This document shows, in pieces, positions 31,832 through 41,643 of a DNA stretch of 64,000 nucleotides. The position numbers and the translations under genes were made by a program. How positions within the stretch are numbered: position 1 is the first letter of the stretch; every line of letters begins with the position of its first letter. This stretch comes from Streptomyces sp. KL109B (GTDB taxonomy: Bacteria; Actinomycetota; Actinomycetes; Streptomycetales; Streptomycetaceae), in NCBI RefSeq assembly GCF_030766935.1, contig NZ_JASERL010000003.1:434001-498000 (forward strand), given 5' to 3'. A model generated the notes under the pieces. The model saw only the letters and a program-made list of their open reading frames with translations. It had not been told where the DNA came from and ran no database searches.

Positions 31832-34078
31832 TCAGCGGCCGAGACGGCCGCGGACCATGCCGACCAGCGAATTCAGTTCTTCGATCCTCATCTTGCGGGC
31901 CGCCACGTAGAAGACCCCGAGGAGTGCCGCACTGCCCACGACCAGCGCCGCGATCGAGCCGAGCACGCCGTGGCCCAGTGCTTGCGTGACCGCGTACCCG
32001 ATTCCGCCGCCGATGACCGTCGCCGGCAGGGACGCGAGGCAGAGCCTGGCGTAGGTGCGGACGACATGCGCGCCGTCCAGGTCGCCGCCGAGCCGGTTGC
32101 GCAGGCGTCGCCACGCGACACCGACCCCGATCGCGTACGCGATGCCGTAGGACAGTGCCATGCCGACGACCGCCCACTGAGCGGGCAGGATCAGGTAGCA
32201 GATGCCCGAGGCGGCGGCGTTGACCGCGGCGACGATGACCGTGTTGTAGAAGGGCGTGCGCGTGTCCTCGTACGCGTAGAAGCCACGCAGCACGACGTAC
32301 TGCACGGAGTACGGGATGAGGCCGATTCCGAAGGCCATGAGGATGTAGCCCATGGACTGGGCGGCCTCGGTGCCGCTGGTGCCGAAGAGCAGGGTGCACA
32401 TCGGGACGCCGAGCGCGACGAACATGAACGAGATCGGGACGATCGCCACGGCCGAGGTGCGCAGGCCGGAGGAGATGTCGTCGCGGACCGCGCCCGGGTC
32501 GTTGTCGTGGGCGGCGCGCGAGATGCGCGGCAGCAGCGCGGCCATGACGGAGACGGTGATGATGGCCTGCGGCATGCCCCAGATGAGCTGGGCGTTCGAG
32601 TAACCCATGATGCCCGCGCCGGCCTTGCCGGACGCCTCACCGGCCGCCGTGGCGAGCTGGGTGACGACCACGACGCCCGCCTGGTTGGCGAGCACGAACA
32701 GGACGGTCCACTTGGCGAGCTTCACGGCCTTGCCGAGGCCGTGGCCCTTCCAGTCGAAGCGCAGCCGGAAGCGGAAGCCGGTCTCGCGCAGGTACGGGAT
32801 CATCGCGAGGGACTGCACGACGAGGCCGAGCAGGGTTCCCATGCCGAGGAGGCGGATGCCCTCGTCCGGGATGGTCGTCACGCCCATGTGGGACTCGGAG
32901 GCGGTCCCGTAGACCCAGATGAACAGGCCGAACGTGCAGATCATGACGATGTTGTTGAGGACCGGGGTCCACATCATCGCGCCGAACTTGCCGCGGGCGT
33001 TAAGGACCTGGCCCATGACCACGTGGATGCCCATGAAGAAGATCGTGGGCAGGCAGAAGCGGGCGAAGGCGACGCCGACGCTGTTGGCGGCCTCGTTGTT
33101 GGCGATCGTCGGTGACATCGCGTGGACCAGCAGGGGCGCCGCGAGGACGACAACCGCCGTGATGACCGCGAGCGCCACCATCACGAGGGTGAGCAGGCGG
33201 TTGGCGAAGGCTTCGCCGCCGTCGTCGTCCTCCTTCATGGCGCGCACGAGCTGCGGTACGAACACGGAGTTCAGGCCGCCGCCGACGGTCAGGATGTAGA
33301 TCATCGTCGGCAGCGTGTACGCGACGGTCCACGTGTCACCGAGCAGTCCGGCGCCCAGCGCCGCGGTGATCACCATGGTGCGGACGAAGCCGGTCAGACG
33401 GGAGACCAGCGTGCCCGCCGCCATCACCGCGCTCGACTTAAGGAGGCCGGAGGCGCGTCCGCTCTTCTTCGGCGCGGGCGCCGGTGCGGGAGCGCCGACC
33501 GGTGGCGGCGGTGGCTGCGGAGGGCCGAGCTGTGTGGTCGGGTTGTCGACGGGCTCGGCCGGCGGGCGGCCGCCGCTGTGGCCGGGCTGCTGGTCGCGGT
33601 ACAGGTGCGCGAAGGCGTCCGGCTCGTGGCTCTCCTCGGCGGAGTGCGTCACCAGGTCGTCGACGCCCACGAACTGCGTCGTGCGGGCGTTTTCGCCGTA
33701 CGGCAGATGCTGGGTGGGGCCCGCCGGCTCAGGCGCGGGCGTCTGCGCCCACACGCGCGGGTCGGGCTGGTACTGCTGCGCGGGCGGCGGCGCGTACAGG
33801 GGCTGCTGCGCCTGGTACGTGCCCGGGGGCGGCGGAGGGTGCGCGGCGCGGTCGTACAGCGCCTCGGTCACCGGGTCCTGAGCGGTCAGGTCGTGCGCCC
33901 GGTACGGATCCTGCTCGTACGCGTCCTGGAGGTACGCGTCCTGCGGATATGTGTCGGGAGCGGGCTGCGGCGGCGGCACCTGCCCCTCGGGCTGCTGTGA
34001 ACCGGCGTACGGCCGGCCATCGCCCGAGGCAGAGCCGCCCGAGCCGCGGCCACGTTCACCGTCGTACGGCGCGTTCAT
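31832..34078 (-). CDS. murJ: lipid II flippase MurJ (MviN)
   Basis: A 748-residue MOP-family flippase moving lipid II across the membrane for peptidoglycan synthesis. The first about 210 residues are a Tyr/Gln/Pro-rich cytoplasmic extension. From AAGTLVSRLTGFVRTMVITAALG onward about 14 membrane segments follow, with GGGLNSVFVPQLVRA, family-typical charged residues and an Arg-rich C-terminus. ATG 34078 follows GAGGTGGGG. It is the second gene of the DUF6049-murJ-pseudokinase-sigma operon. Confidence 0.95.
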   Translation of the reverse strand: MNAPYDGERGRGSGGSASGDGRPYAGSQQPEGQVPPPQPAPDTYPQDAYLQDAYEQDPYRAHDLTAQDPVTEALYDRAAHPPPPPGTYQAQQPLYAPPPAQQYQPDPRVWAQTPAPEPAGPTQHLPYGENARTTQFVGVDDLVTHSAEESHEPDAFAHLYRDQQPGHSGGRPPAEPVDNPTTQLGPPQPPPPPVGAPAPAPAPKKSGRASGLLKSSAVMAAGTLVSRLTGFVRTMVITAALGAGLLGDTWTVAYTLPTMIYILTVGGGLNSVFVPQLVRAMKEDDDGGEAFANRLLTLVMVALAVITAVVVLAAPLLVHAMSPTIANNEAANSVGVAFARFCLPTIFFMGIHVVMGQVLNARGKFGAMMWTPVLNNIVMICTFGLFIWVYGTASESHMGVTTIPDEGIRLLGMGTLLGLVVQSLAMIPYLRETGFRFRLRFDWKGHGLGKAVKLAKWTVLFVLANQAGVVVVTQLATAAGEASGKAGAGIMGYSNAQLIWGMPQAIITVSVMAALLPRISRAAHDNDPGAVRDDISSGLRTSAVAIVPISFMFVALGVPMCTLLFGTSGTEAAQSMGYILMAFGIGLIPYSVQYVVLRGFYAYEDTRTPFYNTVIVAAVNAAASGICYLILPAQWAVVGMALSYGIAYAIGVGVAWRRLRNRLGGDLDGAHVVRTYARLCLASLPATVIGGGIGYAVTQALGHGVLGSIAALVVGSAALLGVFYVAARKMRIEELNSLVGMVRGRLGR

Positions 34079-34123
34079 GGTTACCCCACCTCATCGTCCC
34101 CGGCCCAGCGGCCCCGACTTCGC

Positions 34124-36520
34124 TCAACGGTCCACTCTCTCACCCGGGCCCGACGGGGCCGCGCTTTCCGAAGCGGTGTCAGCCGTCGGGTCACTCGGCT
34201 GCTGCGGAACGTCTGCCCGTGGGGCGGCGGCCGAGTCGCTGTCCGGCTCGTCGCTCTGATCGGCGCCCGGCTCGTCGTCCGTTTCGGCTTCCGCGGCCGC
34301 GGAGCCGCCCTGGGGGGTGTTCGCGTCGGGCTGCGTGGTGGCGGCGGCGCGCTTGCGCTGCTGGTACATCCGGTAGCCGGCGAGGACGAGCAGCAGGACA
34401 CCGCCGGCGATGACGAGCATCACGGTCGGGGTGACCTCGGTGACGTCGACCTTGAAGGAGAGCGGGGCGCCGTAGGGCTCGCCGTCCTGGGTGTACAGCT
34501 GGGCGCGCACCCAGATCGGGCCCGTGGCCTTGGCCGTGGTCGTGAACTTCACGGACTGGCTGTGCCCGCTGGCGATCTTCACTTCCTGGTCTTGGAACTT
34601 CTTGTCGCCGATCTTGAGGCGCGTGCCGTTGTCCGAGGTGAGGCGGAGCGTCAGATGGTCGACGTCCTGCCACAGGTTGTTCTGCACCGACACCGGGATG
34701 GTCGCGCTGCGCCCGGAGAGCTTCACCTCGGACTTGTCGATCAGCGTCACCTGGTCGGTGAGGCCGGACAGGTACCCGGAGACACCGTCCCGGAAGCCCG
34801 TCGACGCGCCGGAGTCGCTCCGCCACGACGTGGACATCTCCCGGTCCATCGCGCGGCCGAACGGCGTCACCACGCGGGACTGGTCGGTGAGGACGACCTT
34901 GAAGTTCTCGAGGTCGCGCTGGGTCGCCCGGATCTGCTCGAAGGCCGACTGCGGCAGCTCCTGCTTGCGCAGCGACGACGGGTACGCGTTCGGAACCCGC
35001 GTGGTCGCCCGGGCGTCGGGCTTCGCCTTCGCGGCGGCCGACAGGGTCTGGGACTGCGACCAGGTGCCGTCCTGCAGCGCGTGCAGCGCCGTGGCCATGG
35101 TCTGGGCCTGGCTGGCGGTGGGCATGCGCTGCGGGGCCATGACGACGCTGCGCTGCTTGGGCGTCTGCTGGTTCAGTACCAGGGACTGCGCGAGGAACTT
35201 CTGCACGGCGAGCGTGGAGCTCTCGGCGCCCGTCATGTCGCCCTGGAAAGCGGTCGACAGGCGGCCGTCGGCGACCATGGCCGTGGCGCCGCCGCCGATC
35301 GGCCGTGCGGCGGACGGCGTGTACGTGAGGCCGCCGGTCTCCGGGAAGTGGTCGCTGCGCGCGATGATCTTGTCGGCGCCCGCGGACGTGGCGACCTTGA
35401 CGATGTCGCGGTCGACGGCGCCTTCGGCGGGCCAGGCGTAGGACGTGTCCGGCTTCGTGTGCAGGATCGTCTGCACGGTCAGCGTGGCGGCGTCCGTGGC
35501 GTCCTTGAGGTGGCCGAGGGAGCCGGTGACCTTCGTGCCCGTGTGGGCGAGCGAGGCGAGATCCGGGTCGGCGAACGGGAGCGTGACCACCTTCTGGCCC
35601 TGTACGGCGGTCTCCAGGTCGCTCAGCCACTGCTTGGCGGCCGCCTGGTCCTTGCCCGCCCTGAGCTTTCCGTCGGGTCCCTTGACCTTGTACGGCTCCG
35701 TCATGGCGTCGACCGAGGCCAGCAGGTCGGGGTCGATCACCCAGGTCACGTCGAGGTCGCTGCCGAGGCTCAGCATCTGCTGGAGACGGCCGCCCGGACC
35801 GATCTGCTTCGCCAGGTCGTTGTCGTCGAAGACCGGAGTCTGCTGTTCGTTCGCGCCCGTCTCGGCGGTGAGGTGGGAGTCGGAGATGAGCGGCCACAGG
35901 GCCGTCGTCTTCGTCCTCGTGTCTGCGCTCGCCGGTTGCCAGGGAAGGAAGGTGCGCTGGATGCCGAGCGTCTGCTGGTACGGCAGGGCCGAGGTCTGTC
36001 CCATCAGGGCGACGCTGAGCTGGTAGACACCGTCGGCACCGAGGTGCAGCGCCTTGACGGGGACGGACAGCGTGAAGTCCTGTGCGACGCCGGGCGCCAA
36101 CTTGGCGAATTTCTGTCCGTACTTACGGGACACCTCGTTGCCGTCCGCGGCGCCGCCCGTGCCGTTCTTCGCGGCGTTGTCGAGGGCCGAGCGGCCGCTG
36201 TAGGACGCGCCGACCCGCAGGCCCACGTGCGCGTCGGTGACCGTTCGCTTGGCCTTGTTCGTCACCGTGCCGCTGACCTTGACGGTGTCGCCGTCCGTCG
36301 GGGCGCTGGGCGAGAGCGAGTTCACGGCCACGTCGACCGTGCTGGTCCCCGTCGCGTCCGCCGCGGCGGTGGCCGGGGTGGACGCTCCGGCCGGAGCGGC
36401 GGCGGGCAGCAGCGGCAGCGACGCCAGGAGTGGCGCAGCCGCGAGCAAGGCTCCGGTGCGCCGTAGCAGTCGCCGGGCCGGTGAGGGACTCACCGTTGGG
36501 ATGTCTGCCGCCTCGGCCAC
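34124..36520 (-). CDS. DUF6049-type secreted membrane-anchored protein
   Basis: A protein of about 798 residues with a twin-arginine-rich N-terminus and signal peptide (RTGALLAAAPLLASLPLLPAA then AGAS). It has a large extracytoplasmic region with an N-terminal Ig-like domain (GDTVKVSGTVTNKAKRTVTDAHVGLR) and a second beta domain near the end. It closes with a C-terminal transmembrane helix (PTVMLVIAGGVLLLVLAGYR) and an acidic cytoplasmic tail. The family is found upstream of murJ in actinobacteria and is presumed to act in the envelope; the mechanism is unknown. I chose GTG 36520; GAGGG lies 12 bp upstream, a long spacing, and an in-frame ATG 36571 has no ribosome site. Confidence 0.82.
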   Translation of the reverse strand: MAEAADIPTVSPSPARRLLRRTGALLAAAPLLASLPLLPAAAPAGASTPATAAADATGTSTVDVAVNSLSPSAPTDGDTVKVSGTVTNKAKRTVTDAHVGLRVGASYSGRSALDNAAKNGTGGAADGNEVSRKYGQKFAKLAPGVAQDFTLSVPVKALHLGADGVYQLSVALMGQTSALPYQQTLGIQRTFLPWQPASADTRTKTTALWPLISDSHLTAETGANEQQTPVFDDNDLAKQIGPGGRLQQMLSLGSDLDVTWVIDPDLLASVDAMTEPYKVKGPDGKLRAGKDQAAAKQWLSDLETAVQGQKVVTLPFADPDLASLAHTGTKVTGSLGHLKDATDAATLTVQTILHTKPDTSYAWPAEGAVDRDIVKVATSAGADKIIARSDHFPETGGLTYTPSAARPIGGGATAMVADGRLSTAFQGDMTGAESSTLAVQKFLAQSLVLNQQTPKQRSVVMAPQRMPTASQAQTMATALHALQDGTWSQSQTLSAAAKAKPDARATTRVPNAYPSSLRKQELPQSAFEQIRATQRDLENFKVVLTDQSRVVTPFGRAMDREMSTSWRSDSGASTGFRDGVSGYLSGLTDQVTLIDKSEVKLSGRSATIPVSVQNNLWQDVDHLTLRLTSDNGTRLKIGDKKFQDQEVKIASGHSQSVKFTTTAKATGPIWVRAQLYTQDGEPYGAPLSFKVDVTEVTPTVMLVIAGGVLLLVLAGYRMYQQRKRAAATTQPDANTPQGGSAAAEAETDDEPGADQSDEPDSDSAAAPRADVPQQPSDPTADTASESAAPSGPGERVDR

Positions 36521-36715
36521 GTGGTCGTCCGTCCCTCGTCGTCGTCGGTGGTCGCAGATGTGTCCACGCATGGTAACGAGGAGCACTGTGGCTGAGTGCC
36601 ACGGTCTGCCCGGCTGGATCGTGGGGCAAGGGTAGGTGGACCGCCGGTGTGCTCCGGCCACGGGCCCGGGAAACGGTTCGGTTCGGGCCGCTCGGGCCAC
36701 GTACCCTGTCCTGTT

Positions 36716-38188
36716 GTGCCGAACGCCAATGAAGACAACCCCAGCGCCCTGAGCCAGGTGCAGCACCGCGCGGTCAGCGAACTGTTGCGGGTCTCACCCG
36801 TCGCAGACGATCTCGCCCGTCGATTCCAGGAGGCCGGATTCTCCCTCGCCCTGGTCGGTGGTTCGGTGCGGGACGCACTGCTCGGCCGGCTCGGCAACGA
36901 CCTGGACTTCACCACTGACGCCCGCCCCGAGGACGTACTGAAGATCGTCCGCCCGTGGGCCGACGCGGTGTGGGAGGTCGGGATCGCGTTCGGCACCGTC
37001 GGCTGCCAGAAGGACGCCCGCGTCGGAGACGCTGATCATCGCTTTCAGGTCGAGGTCACGACCTACCGGTCGGAGGCGTACGACCGGACCTCGCGCAAGC
37101 CCGAGGTGTCCTACGGCGACTCCATCGAAGAGGACCTGGTCCGCCGGGACTTCACCGTCAACGCGATGGCGGTGGCCCTTCCCGAGAAGGAGTTCATCGA
37201 TCCGCACGGTGGCATCAAGGACCTGTCCGAGCGGGTGTTGCGCACGCCCGGCGCCCCGGAGGACTCCTTCTCCGACGACCCGCTGCGGATGATGCGGGCC
37301 GCCCGCTTCGCCGCCCAGCTCGACTTCGAGGTCGCTCCCGAGGTCGTCGCCGCGATGACGGCCATGGCCGGCCGCATCGAGATCGTCTCCGCGGAGCGGG
37401 TACGTGACGAGCTCAACAAGCTGATCCTCTCCGCGCACCCGCGCAAGGGCCTCACGCTGCTCGTCGAGACCGGCCTGGCCGACAGCGTGCTGCCCGAGCT
37501 GCCCGCTCTGCGTCTGGAGCGTGACGAGCACCACAGGCACAAGGACGTCTACGACCACACGCTGATCGTCCTCGAGCAGGCGATGGCGCTGGAGACCGAA
37601 GGCCCCGATCTGACGCTGCGGCTCGCCGCGCTGCTCCACGACATCGGGAAGCCGCGCACCCGCCGCTTCGAGAAGGACGGCCGCGTCTCGTTCCACCATC
37701 ACGAGGTGGTCGGCGCCAAGATGACGAAGAAGCGCATGACCGCGCTCAAGTACTCCAACGACTTGGTGAAGGACGTCTCGCGCCTCGTCGAGCTGCACCT
37801 GCGCTTCCACGGCTATGGGACCGGCGAGTGGACGGACTCCGCGGTACGTCGCTACGTACGCGACGCAGGGCCGCTTCTCGACCGGCTGCACAAGCTGACC
37901 CGTTCCGACTGCACGACGCGCAACAAGCGGAAGGCCAATGCGCTCTCGCGCGCGTACGACGGCCTTGAGGAGCGCATCGCGCGGCTCCAGGAGCAGGAGG
38001 AGCTGGACTCGATCCGGCCCGACCTCGACGGGAACCAGATCATGGAGATCCTGGGCGTCGGCCCGGGCCCCGTGATCGGGCAGGCGTACAAGTTCCTGCT
38101 GGAACTGCGCCTGGAGAACGGCCCGATGGAGTACGACGCCGCGGTGTCGGCGCTCAAGGAGTGGTGGGCCGCTAGCTCTCAGAGCTGA
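36716..38188 (+). CDS. CCA tRNA nucleotidyltransferase / poly(A) polymerase family
   Basis: A 490-residue enzyme of class II polymerase-beta type that adds or repairs the 3' CCA of tRNA. Motifs are GGSVRDALLGRLGNDLDFTTDA (about 48-69, with catalytic Asp62 and Asp64), RRDFTVNAMA and DPLRMMRAARFAAQL. A C-terminal HD phosphohydrolase domain has LLHDIGKPRTRRF (about 305-317). The tRNA genes here lack encoded CCA, consistent with a need for this enzyme. GTG 36716 is the best start. It diverges from the DUF6049 gene by about 195 bp. Confidence 0.93.
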   Translation: MPNANEDNPSALSQVQHRAVSELLRVSPVADDLARRFQEAGFSLALVGGSVRDALLGRLGNDLDFTTDARPEDVLKIVRPWADAVWEVGIAFGTVGCQKDARVGDADHRFQVEVTTYRSEAYDRTSRKPEVSYGDSIEEDLVRRDFTVNAMAVALPEKEFIDPHGGIKDLSERVLRTPGAPEDSFSDDPLRMMRAARFAAQLDFEVAPEVVAAMTAMAGRIEIVSAERVRDELNKLILSAHPRKGLTLLVETGLADSVLPELPALRLERDEHHRHKDVYDHTLIVLEQAMALETEGPDLTLRLAALLHDIGKPRTRRFEKDGRVSFHHHEVVGAKMTKKRMTALKYSNDLVKDVSRLVELHLRFHGYGTGEWTDSAVRRYVRDAGPLLDRLHKLTRSDCTTRNKRKANALSRAYDGLEERIARLQEQEELDSIRPDLDGNQIMEILGVGPGPVIGQAYKFLLELRLENGPMEYDAAVSALKEWWAASSQS

Positions 38189-38198
38189 GACTGTGCGA

Positions 38199-38238
38199 CG
38201 CGTCGGGCTCCGTTTCACGTGAAACGGAGCCCGACGCG
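38199..38238. terminator. 40-bp perfect palindrome with parS at its centre
   Basis: A perfect palindrome centred at 38218/38219 consists of 13-bp arms CGCGTCGGGCTCC and GGAGCCCGACGCG around the parS site, followed by TATTTAAG. It lies between the convergent CCA-transferase and MFS stops, so it probably acts as a two-way terminator and carries parS at its core. Confidence 0.85.
38212..38225. other. parS (exact), in the convergent gap
   Basis: Exact GTTTCACGTGAAAC at the dyad centre of the 38199-38238 palindrome. Confidence 0.93.
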
Positions 38239-38241
38239 TAT

Positions 38242-39516
38242 TTAAGGGGGCGATGTTTCACGTGAAACGGTCCTCGCGCGCAGAACCAGGGCCGTCGCTC
38301 CATAGAGGACCGATACCAGGACGACGAGGGGAATCGAGCGGCCGTCCGGCGGAAGCATCAGCGCCGCCACTCCGGCCGCACCGACGAAGGAGACGTTGAA
38401 CAGCACGTCGTAGACGGAGAAGACCCGGCCGCGGAACCCGTCGTCGACGGACGACTGTACGACCGTGTCCGTGGCGATCTTCGCTGCCTGTGTGGTCAGG
38501 CCCAGGACGAACGCGGCCACTATGGTCGGCGCGGGTTCGAAGGTGAGGCCCAGGGCGAGCTCCAGGATGGACGCGGCACCGGCACAGATGACGACCCACC
38601 CCGTCGAGCCGAAGCGGCCCGCGGCCGCCGGGGTGATGGCCGCCGCGACGAAGAAGCCGGCTCCCGAGACCCCTACGGCGAGGCCGAGCAGGGCCAGCCC
38701 TTCGGACTCCGTGGACGACCATGCGTACCGGCACAGCATGAGCATCATGACGAGCAGGGCGCCGTAGCAGAACCGCATCACCGTCATCGCGGCGAGGGTG
38801 CGCGCGGCGGACGACCGCGAGGCGAGGTGCCGGACCCCGGAGGCGATGTCACGGGCGGCTCCGGAGACCGCGACCCTCAGGCGCGGCTGGATCAACTCCG
38901 GATCGGGGCCGAGGAGTTGTGCGTCCATGCGCAGGGAGGCGAGCGCGGCGCACAGGTAGAGCAGTGCCCCGATGAGGACGACCGCGGCGTCCGAGTCCGA
39001 GGCGATCAGACGCACGCCGAAGGCGAGGCCGCCGCCCAGGGTCGCCGCGAGCGTTCCCGTCGTCGGGGAGACGGAGTTGGCCATGACGAGGCGCTCCGCG
39101 TCGACGACACGGGGCAGCGCGGCCGAAAGTCCGGCCAGTACAAAGCGATTGACCGCGGTGACGCACAGCGCGGACGCGTAGAAGAGCCAGTCCGGGGCGT
39201 GGCTCAGCATGAGGGCGGCCGTCGCGGAGGCGAGCAGGACCCGCAGCAGATTGCCGTACAGAAAGACCTGGCGGCGGCGCCAACGGTCGAGGAGGACACC
39301 CGCGAACGGGCCCACGAGGGAGTACGGCAGCAGCAGTACGGCCATCGCGGACGCGATGGCGGCGGGAGACGTCTGCTTCTCCGGCGAGAACACCACGTAG
39401 GTGGCGAGCCCCACCTGGTACACGCCGTCCGCGCCCTGGGAGAGCAGCCGCAGCGTCAGCAGACGCCGAAAGTCGTGCAGGCGCAGGAGTACGCGCAGGT
39501 CACGGACGACAGCCAT
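38242..39516 (-). CDS. MFS transporter
   Basis: A 424-residue protein with about 12 hydrophobic segments, starting MAVVRDLRVLLRLHDFRRLLTLR with the loop GVLLDRWRRRQVFLYGN typical of MFS drug/solute exporters (motif A-like DRWRRR). The C-terminus ends ARTVSRETSPP, where VSRET is encoded by a parS. The substrate is unknown. ATG 39516 was chosen because it fits the membrane topology start. It converges on the CCA-transferase gene. Confidence 0.87.
   Translation of the reverse strand: MAVVRDLRVLLRLHDFRRLLTLRLLSQGADGVYQVGLATYVVFSPEKQTSPAAIASAMAVLLLPYSLVGPFAGVLLDRWRRRQVFLYGNLLRVLLASATAALMLSHAPDWLFYASALCVTAVNRFVLAGLSAALPRVVDAERLVMANSVSPTTGTLAATLGGGLAFGVRLIASDSDAAVVLIGALLYLCAALASLRMDAQLLGPDPELIQPRLRVAVSGAARDIASGVRHLASRSSAARTLAAMTVMRFCYGALLVMMLMLCRYAWSSTESEGLALLGLAVGVSGAGFFVAAAITPAAAGRFGSTGWVVICAGAASILELALGLTFEPAPTIVAAFVLGLTTQAAKIATDTVVQSSVDDGFRGRVFSVYDVLFNVSFVGAAGVAALMLPPDGRSIPLVVLVSVLYGATALVLRARTVSRETSPP
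38255..38268. other. parS (exact), in the 3' end of the MFS gene
   Basis: Exact GTTTCACGTGAAAC, 43 bp from the previous copy. It encodes VSRET at the MFS C-terminus. Confidence 0.93.
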
Positions 39517-39600
39517 GGAGCACAGCCTCACATACGAGGCAGGCCCCCGGCCGCACAATATGTACGAGCCGAGGGCCTCAACAGCCTTCAGGCGGCGGGC

Positions 39601-39614
39601 GTTTCACGTGAAAC
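39601..39614. other. parS (exact), between MFS and ino1
   Basis: Exact GTTTCACGTGAAAC in the 123-bp gap downstream of the inositol-phosphate synthase gene. Confidence 0.93.
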
Positions 39615-39639
39615 ACCCACATCGGCCTTCAGGGGACGG

Positions 39640-40722
39640 TCAGCGCTCGACCTCGCCCTTGATGAACTTCTCGACGTTGTCGAAGGCCTCGTCGTCGAAG
39701 TACTGCACCGGCGGGGACTTCATGAAGTACGAGGACGCGGAGAGGATCGGGCCGCCGATGCCGCGGTCCTTGGCGATCTTCGCGGCGCGCAGCGCGTCGA
39801 TGATGACACCCGCGGAGTTCGGGGAGTCCCAGACCTCGAGCTTGTACTCCAGGTTCAGCGGGACCTCACCGAAGGCGCGGCCCTCGAGGCGGACGTACGC
39901 CCACTTGCGGTCGTCGAGCCACGCGACGTAGTCGGACGGGCCGATGTGGACGTTGTTCTCGCCCAGCTCGCGGTCGCGGATCTGCGAGGTGACGGCCTGC
40001 GTCTTCGAGATCTTCTTCGACTCGAGGCGGTCGCGCTCCAGCATGTTCTTGAAGTCCATGTTGCCGCCGACGTTGAGCTGCATCGTGCGCTCGAGGCGGA
40101 CACCGCGGTCCTCGAAGAGCTTCGCCATCACACGGTGCGTGATGGTCGCGCCGACCTGCGACTTGATGTCGTCACCGACGATCGGGACACCGGCCTCGGT
40201 GAACTTGTCAGCCCACTCCTTGGTGCCGGCGATGAAGACCGGGAGGGCGTTGACGAACGCGACCCCGGCGTCGATGGCGCACTGGGCGTAGTACTTCGCC
40301 GCGTCCTCGGAGCCGACGGGCAGGTAGCAGACGAGAACGTCGACCTGCTGGTCCTTGAGAACCTTGACGACGTCGACGGGGGCCTCGGAGGACTCCTCGA
40401 TCGTCTCGCGGTAGTAGCGGCCGAGGCCGTCGAGGGTGTGACCGCGCTGGACCTGGACGCCCTTGTTCGGCACGTCACAGATCTTGATGGTGTTGTTCTC
40501 GGAGGCGCCGATGGCGTCCGCGAGGTCCAGGCCGACCTTCTTCGCGTCGACGTCGAACGCGGCGACGAACTCGACGTCACCGACGTGGTAGTCGCCGAAC
40601 TGTACGTGCATCAGGCCCGGGACCTTGGTCTCCGGGTCGGCGTCCTTGTAGAACTCGACGCCCTGCACCAGCGAGGCGGCGCAGTTGCCCACGCCGACGA
40701 TGGCTACGCGAACCGAACCCAT
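39640..40722 (-). CDS. ino1: inositol-3-phosphate synthase
   Basis: A 360-residue NAD-dependent enzyme converting glucose 6-phosphate to 1L-myo-inositol 3-phosphate, the entry to mycothiol and phosphatidylinositol synthesis. The Rossmann loop [20 protein letters not shown] is at the N-terminus. [28 protein letters not shown] and [13 protein letters not shown] are conserved blocks. ATG 40722 follows GGGAGC. It is preceded 44 bp upstream by a PadR regulator on the same strand, so both are probably one transcript. Confidence 0.94.
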   Translation of the reverse strand: MGSVRVAIVGVGNCAASLVQGVEFYKDADPETKVPGLMHVQFGDYHVGDVEFVAAFDVDAKKVGLDLADAIGASENNTIKICDVPNKGVQVQRGHTLDGLGRYYRETIEESSEAPVDVVKVLKDQQVDVLVCYLPVGSEDAAKYYAQCAIDAGVAFVNALPVFIAGTKEWADKFTEAGVPIVGDDIKSQVGATITHRVMAKLFEDRGVRLERTMQLNVGGNMDFKNMLERDRLESKKISKTQAVTSQIRDRELGENNVHIGPSDYVAWLDDRKWAYVRLEGRAFGEVPLNLEYKLEVWDSPNSAGVIIDALRAAKIAKDRGIGGPILSASSYFMKSPPVQYFDDEAFDNVEKFIKGEVER

Positions 40723-40766
40723 TCCGGTTGCTCCCTGTGTGTACTCGGTGAAGTCCTGACCGGACT

Positions 40767-41447
40767 TCACGTGGCGGTGTCGTCGGACGGATCCGGCCGG
40801 GTGCTGTCCCGGTTCCGGGGCAGGCCGCCCGTCTCTCCAGATGTGTCCTGCTGAGCCGCGTCCCCCGGGCCGGAGCTCCGTTGGTCGCGGCCCGCGCGCT
40901 CGCTCTCGATGAGCTCGTTCAGCCAGCGCACCTCGCGCTCCACGGACTCCATGCCGTGGCGCTGCAGCTCAAGCGTGTAGTCGTCCAGACGCTCGCGGGT
41001 GCGGGCGAAGGAGATGCGCATCTTCTCGAGGCGCTCCTCCAGCCGGCTGCGGCGACCCTCGAGGACGCGCATGCGCACGTCCCGCGACGTCTGCCCGAAG
41101 AAGGCGAAGCGCGCGGCGAAGTGTTCGTCCTCGTATGCGTCGGGGCCGGTCTGCGAGAGCAGGTCCTCGAAGTGCTCCTTACCTTCCGCCGTCAATCGAT
41201 AGACGATCTTGGCGCGACGCCCTGCGAGTGGTGCCGCAGTGGTGTCGGCGGGTCCTGCACCCGACTCCTCGATCAGCCAGCCATTGGCGACCAGCGTCTT
41301 GAGGCAGGGGTACAGCGTCCCGTAGCTGAAGGCGCGGAAGATCCCGAGCGATGTGTTGAGTCGCTTGCGCAGCTCGTAGCCGTGCATCGGGGACTCGCGG
41401 AGCAGTCCGAGGACGGCGAACTCCAAGATGCCGGAACGTCGGCTCAT
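40767..41447 (-). CDS. PadR-family transcriptional regulator
   Basis: A 226-residue protein with the PadR winged helix at the N-terminus ([20 protein letters not shown], then [25 protein letters not shown]). A helical dimer arm follows ([26 protein letters not shown]). ATG 41447 follows GAGGAGGCGACG. A 19-bp palindrome 52 bp upstream is a likely operator, suggesting autorepression and control of ino1 (inference). Confidence 0.9.
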   Translation of the reverse strand: MSRRSGILEFAVLGLLRESPMHGYELRKRLNTSLGIFRAFSYGTLYPCLKTLVANGWLIEESGAGPADTTAAPLAGRRAKIVYRLTAEGKEHFEDLLSQTGPDAYEDEHFAARFAFFGQTSRDVRMRVLEGRRSRLEERLEKMRISFARTRERLDDYTLELQRHGMESVEREVRWLNELIESERAGRDQRSSGPGDAAQQDTSGETGGLPRNRDSTRPDPSDDTAT

Positions 41448-41499
41448 CGTCGCCTCCTCTCTGCCGCGGCCCTCTGTAGCGACTCTTTATGTCGAGCTG

Positions 41500-41518
41500 A
41501 TGTATCGACTCGATACAT
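41500..41518. promoter_or_regulatory. palindromic operator candidate for the PadR regulator
   Basis: ATGTATCGACTCGATACAT is a perfect 9-bp inverted repeat around one base in the promoter region of the padR gene. ATGT...ACAT ends resemble known PadR sites, though with 11 rather than 8 intervening bases. Confidence 0.6.
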
Positions 41519-41643
41519 CCCGACGATAGAACTGCCCTTCGGCCGCGGCAAGTGGGATCACGGTGAACGGCGTCACATCACCGATTCGTAGGAATCGAGT
41601 TGCCTGTTTTGGGGTGAAGTTCGGCCCTAGGAGGGTTTTGACG

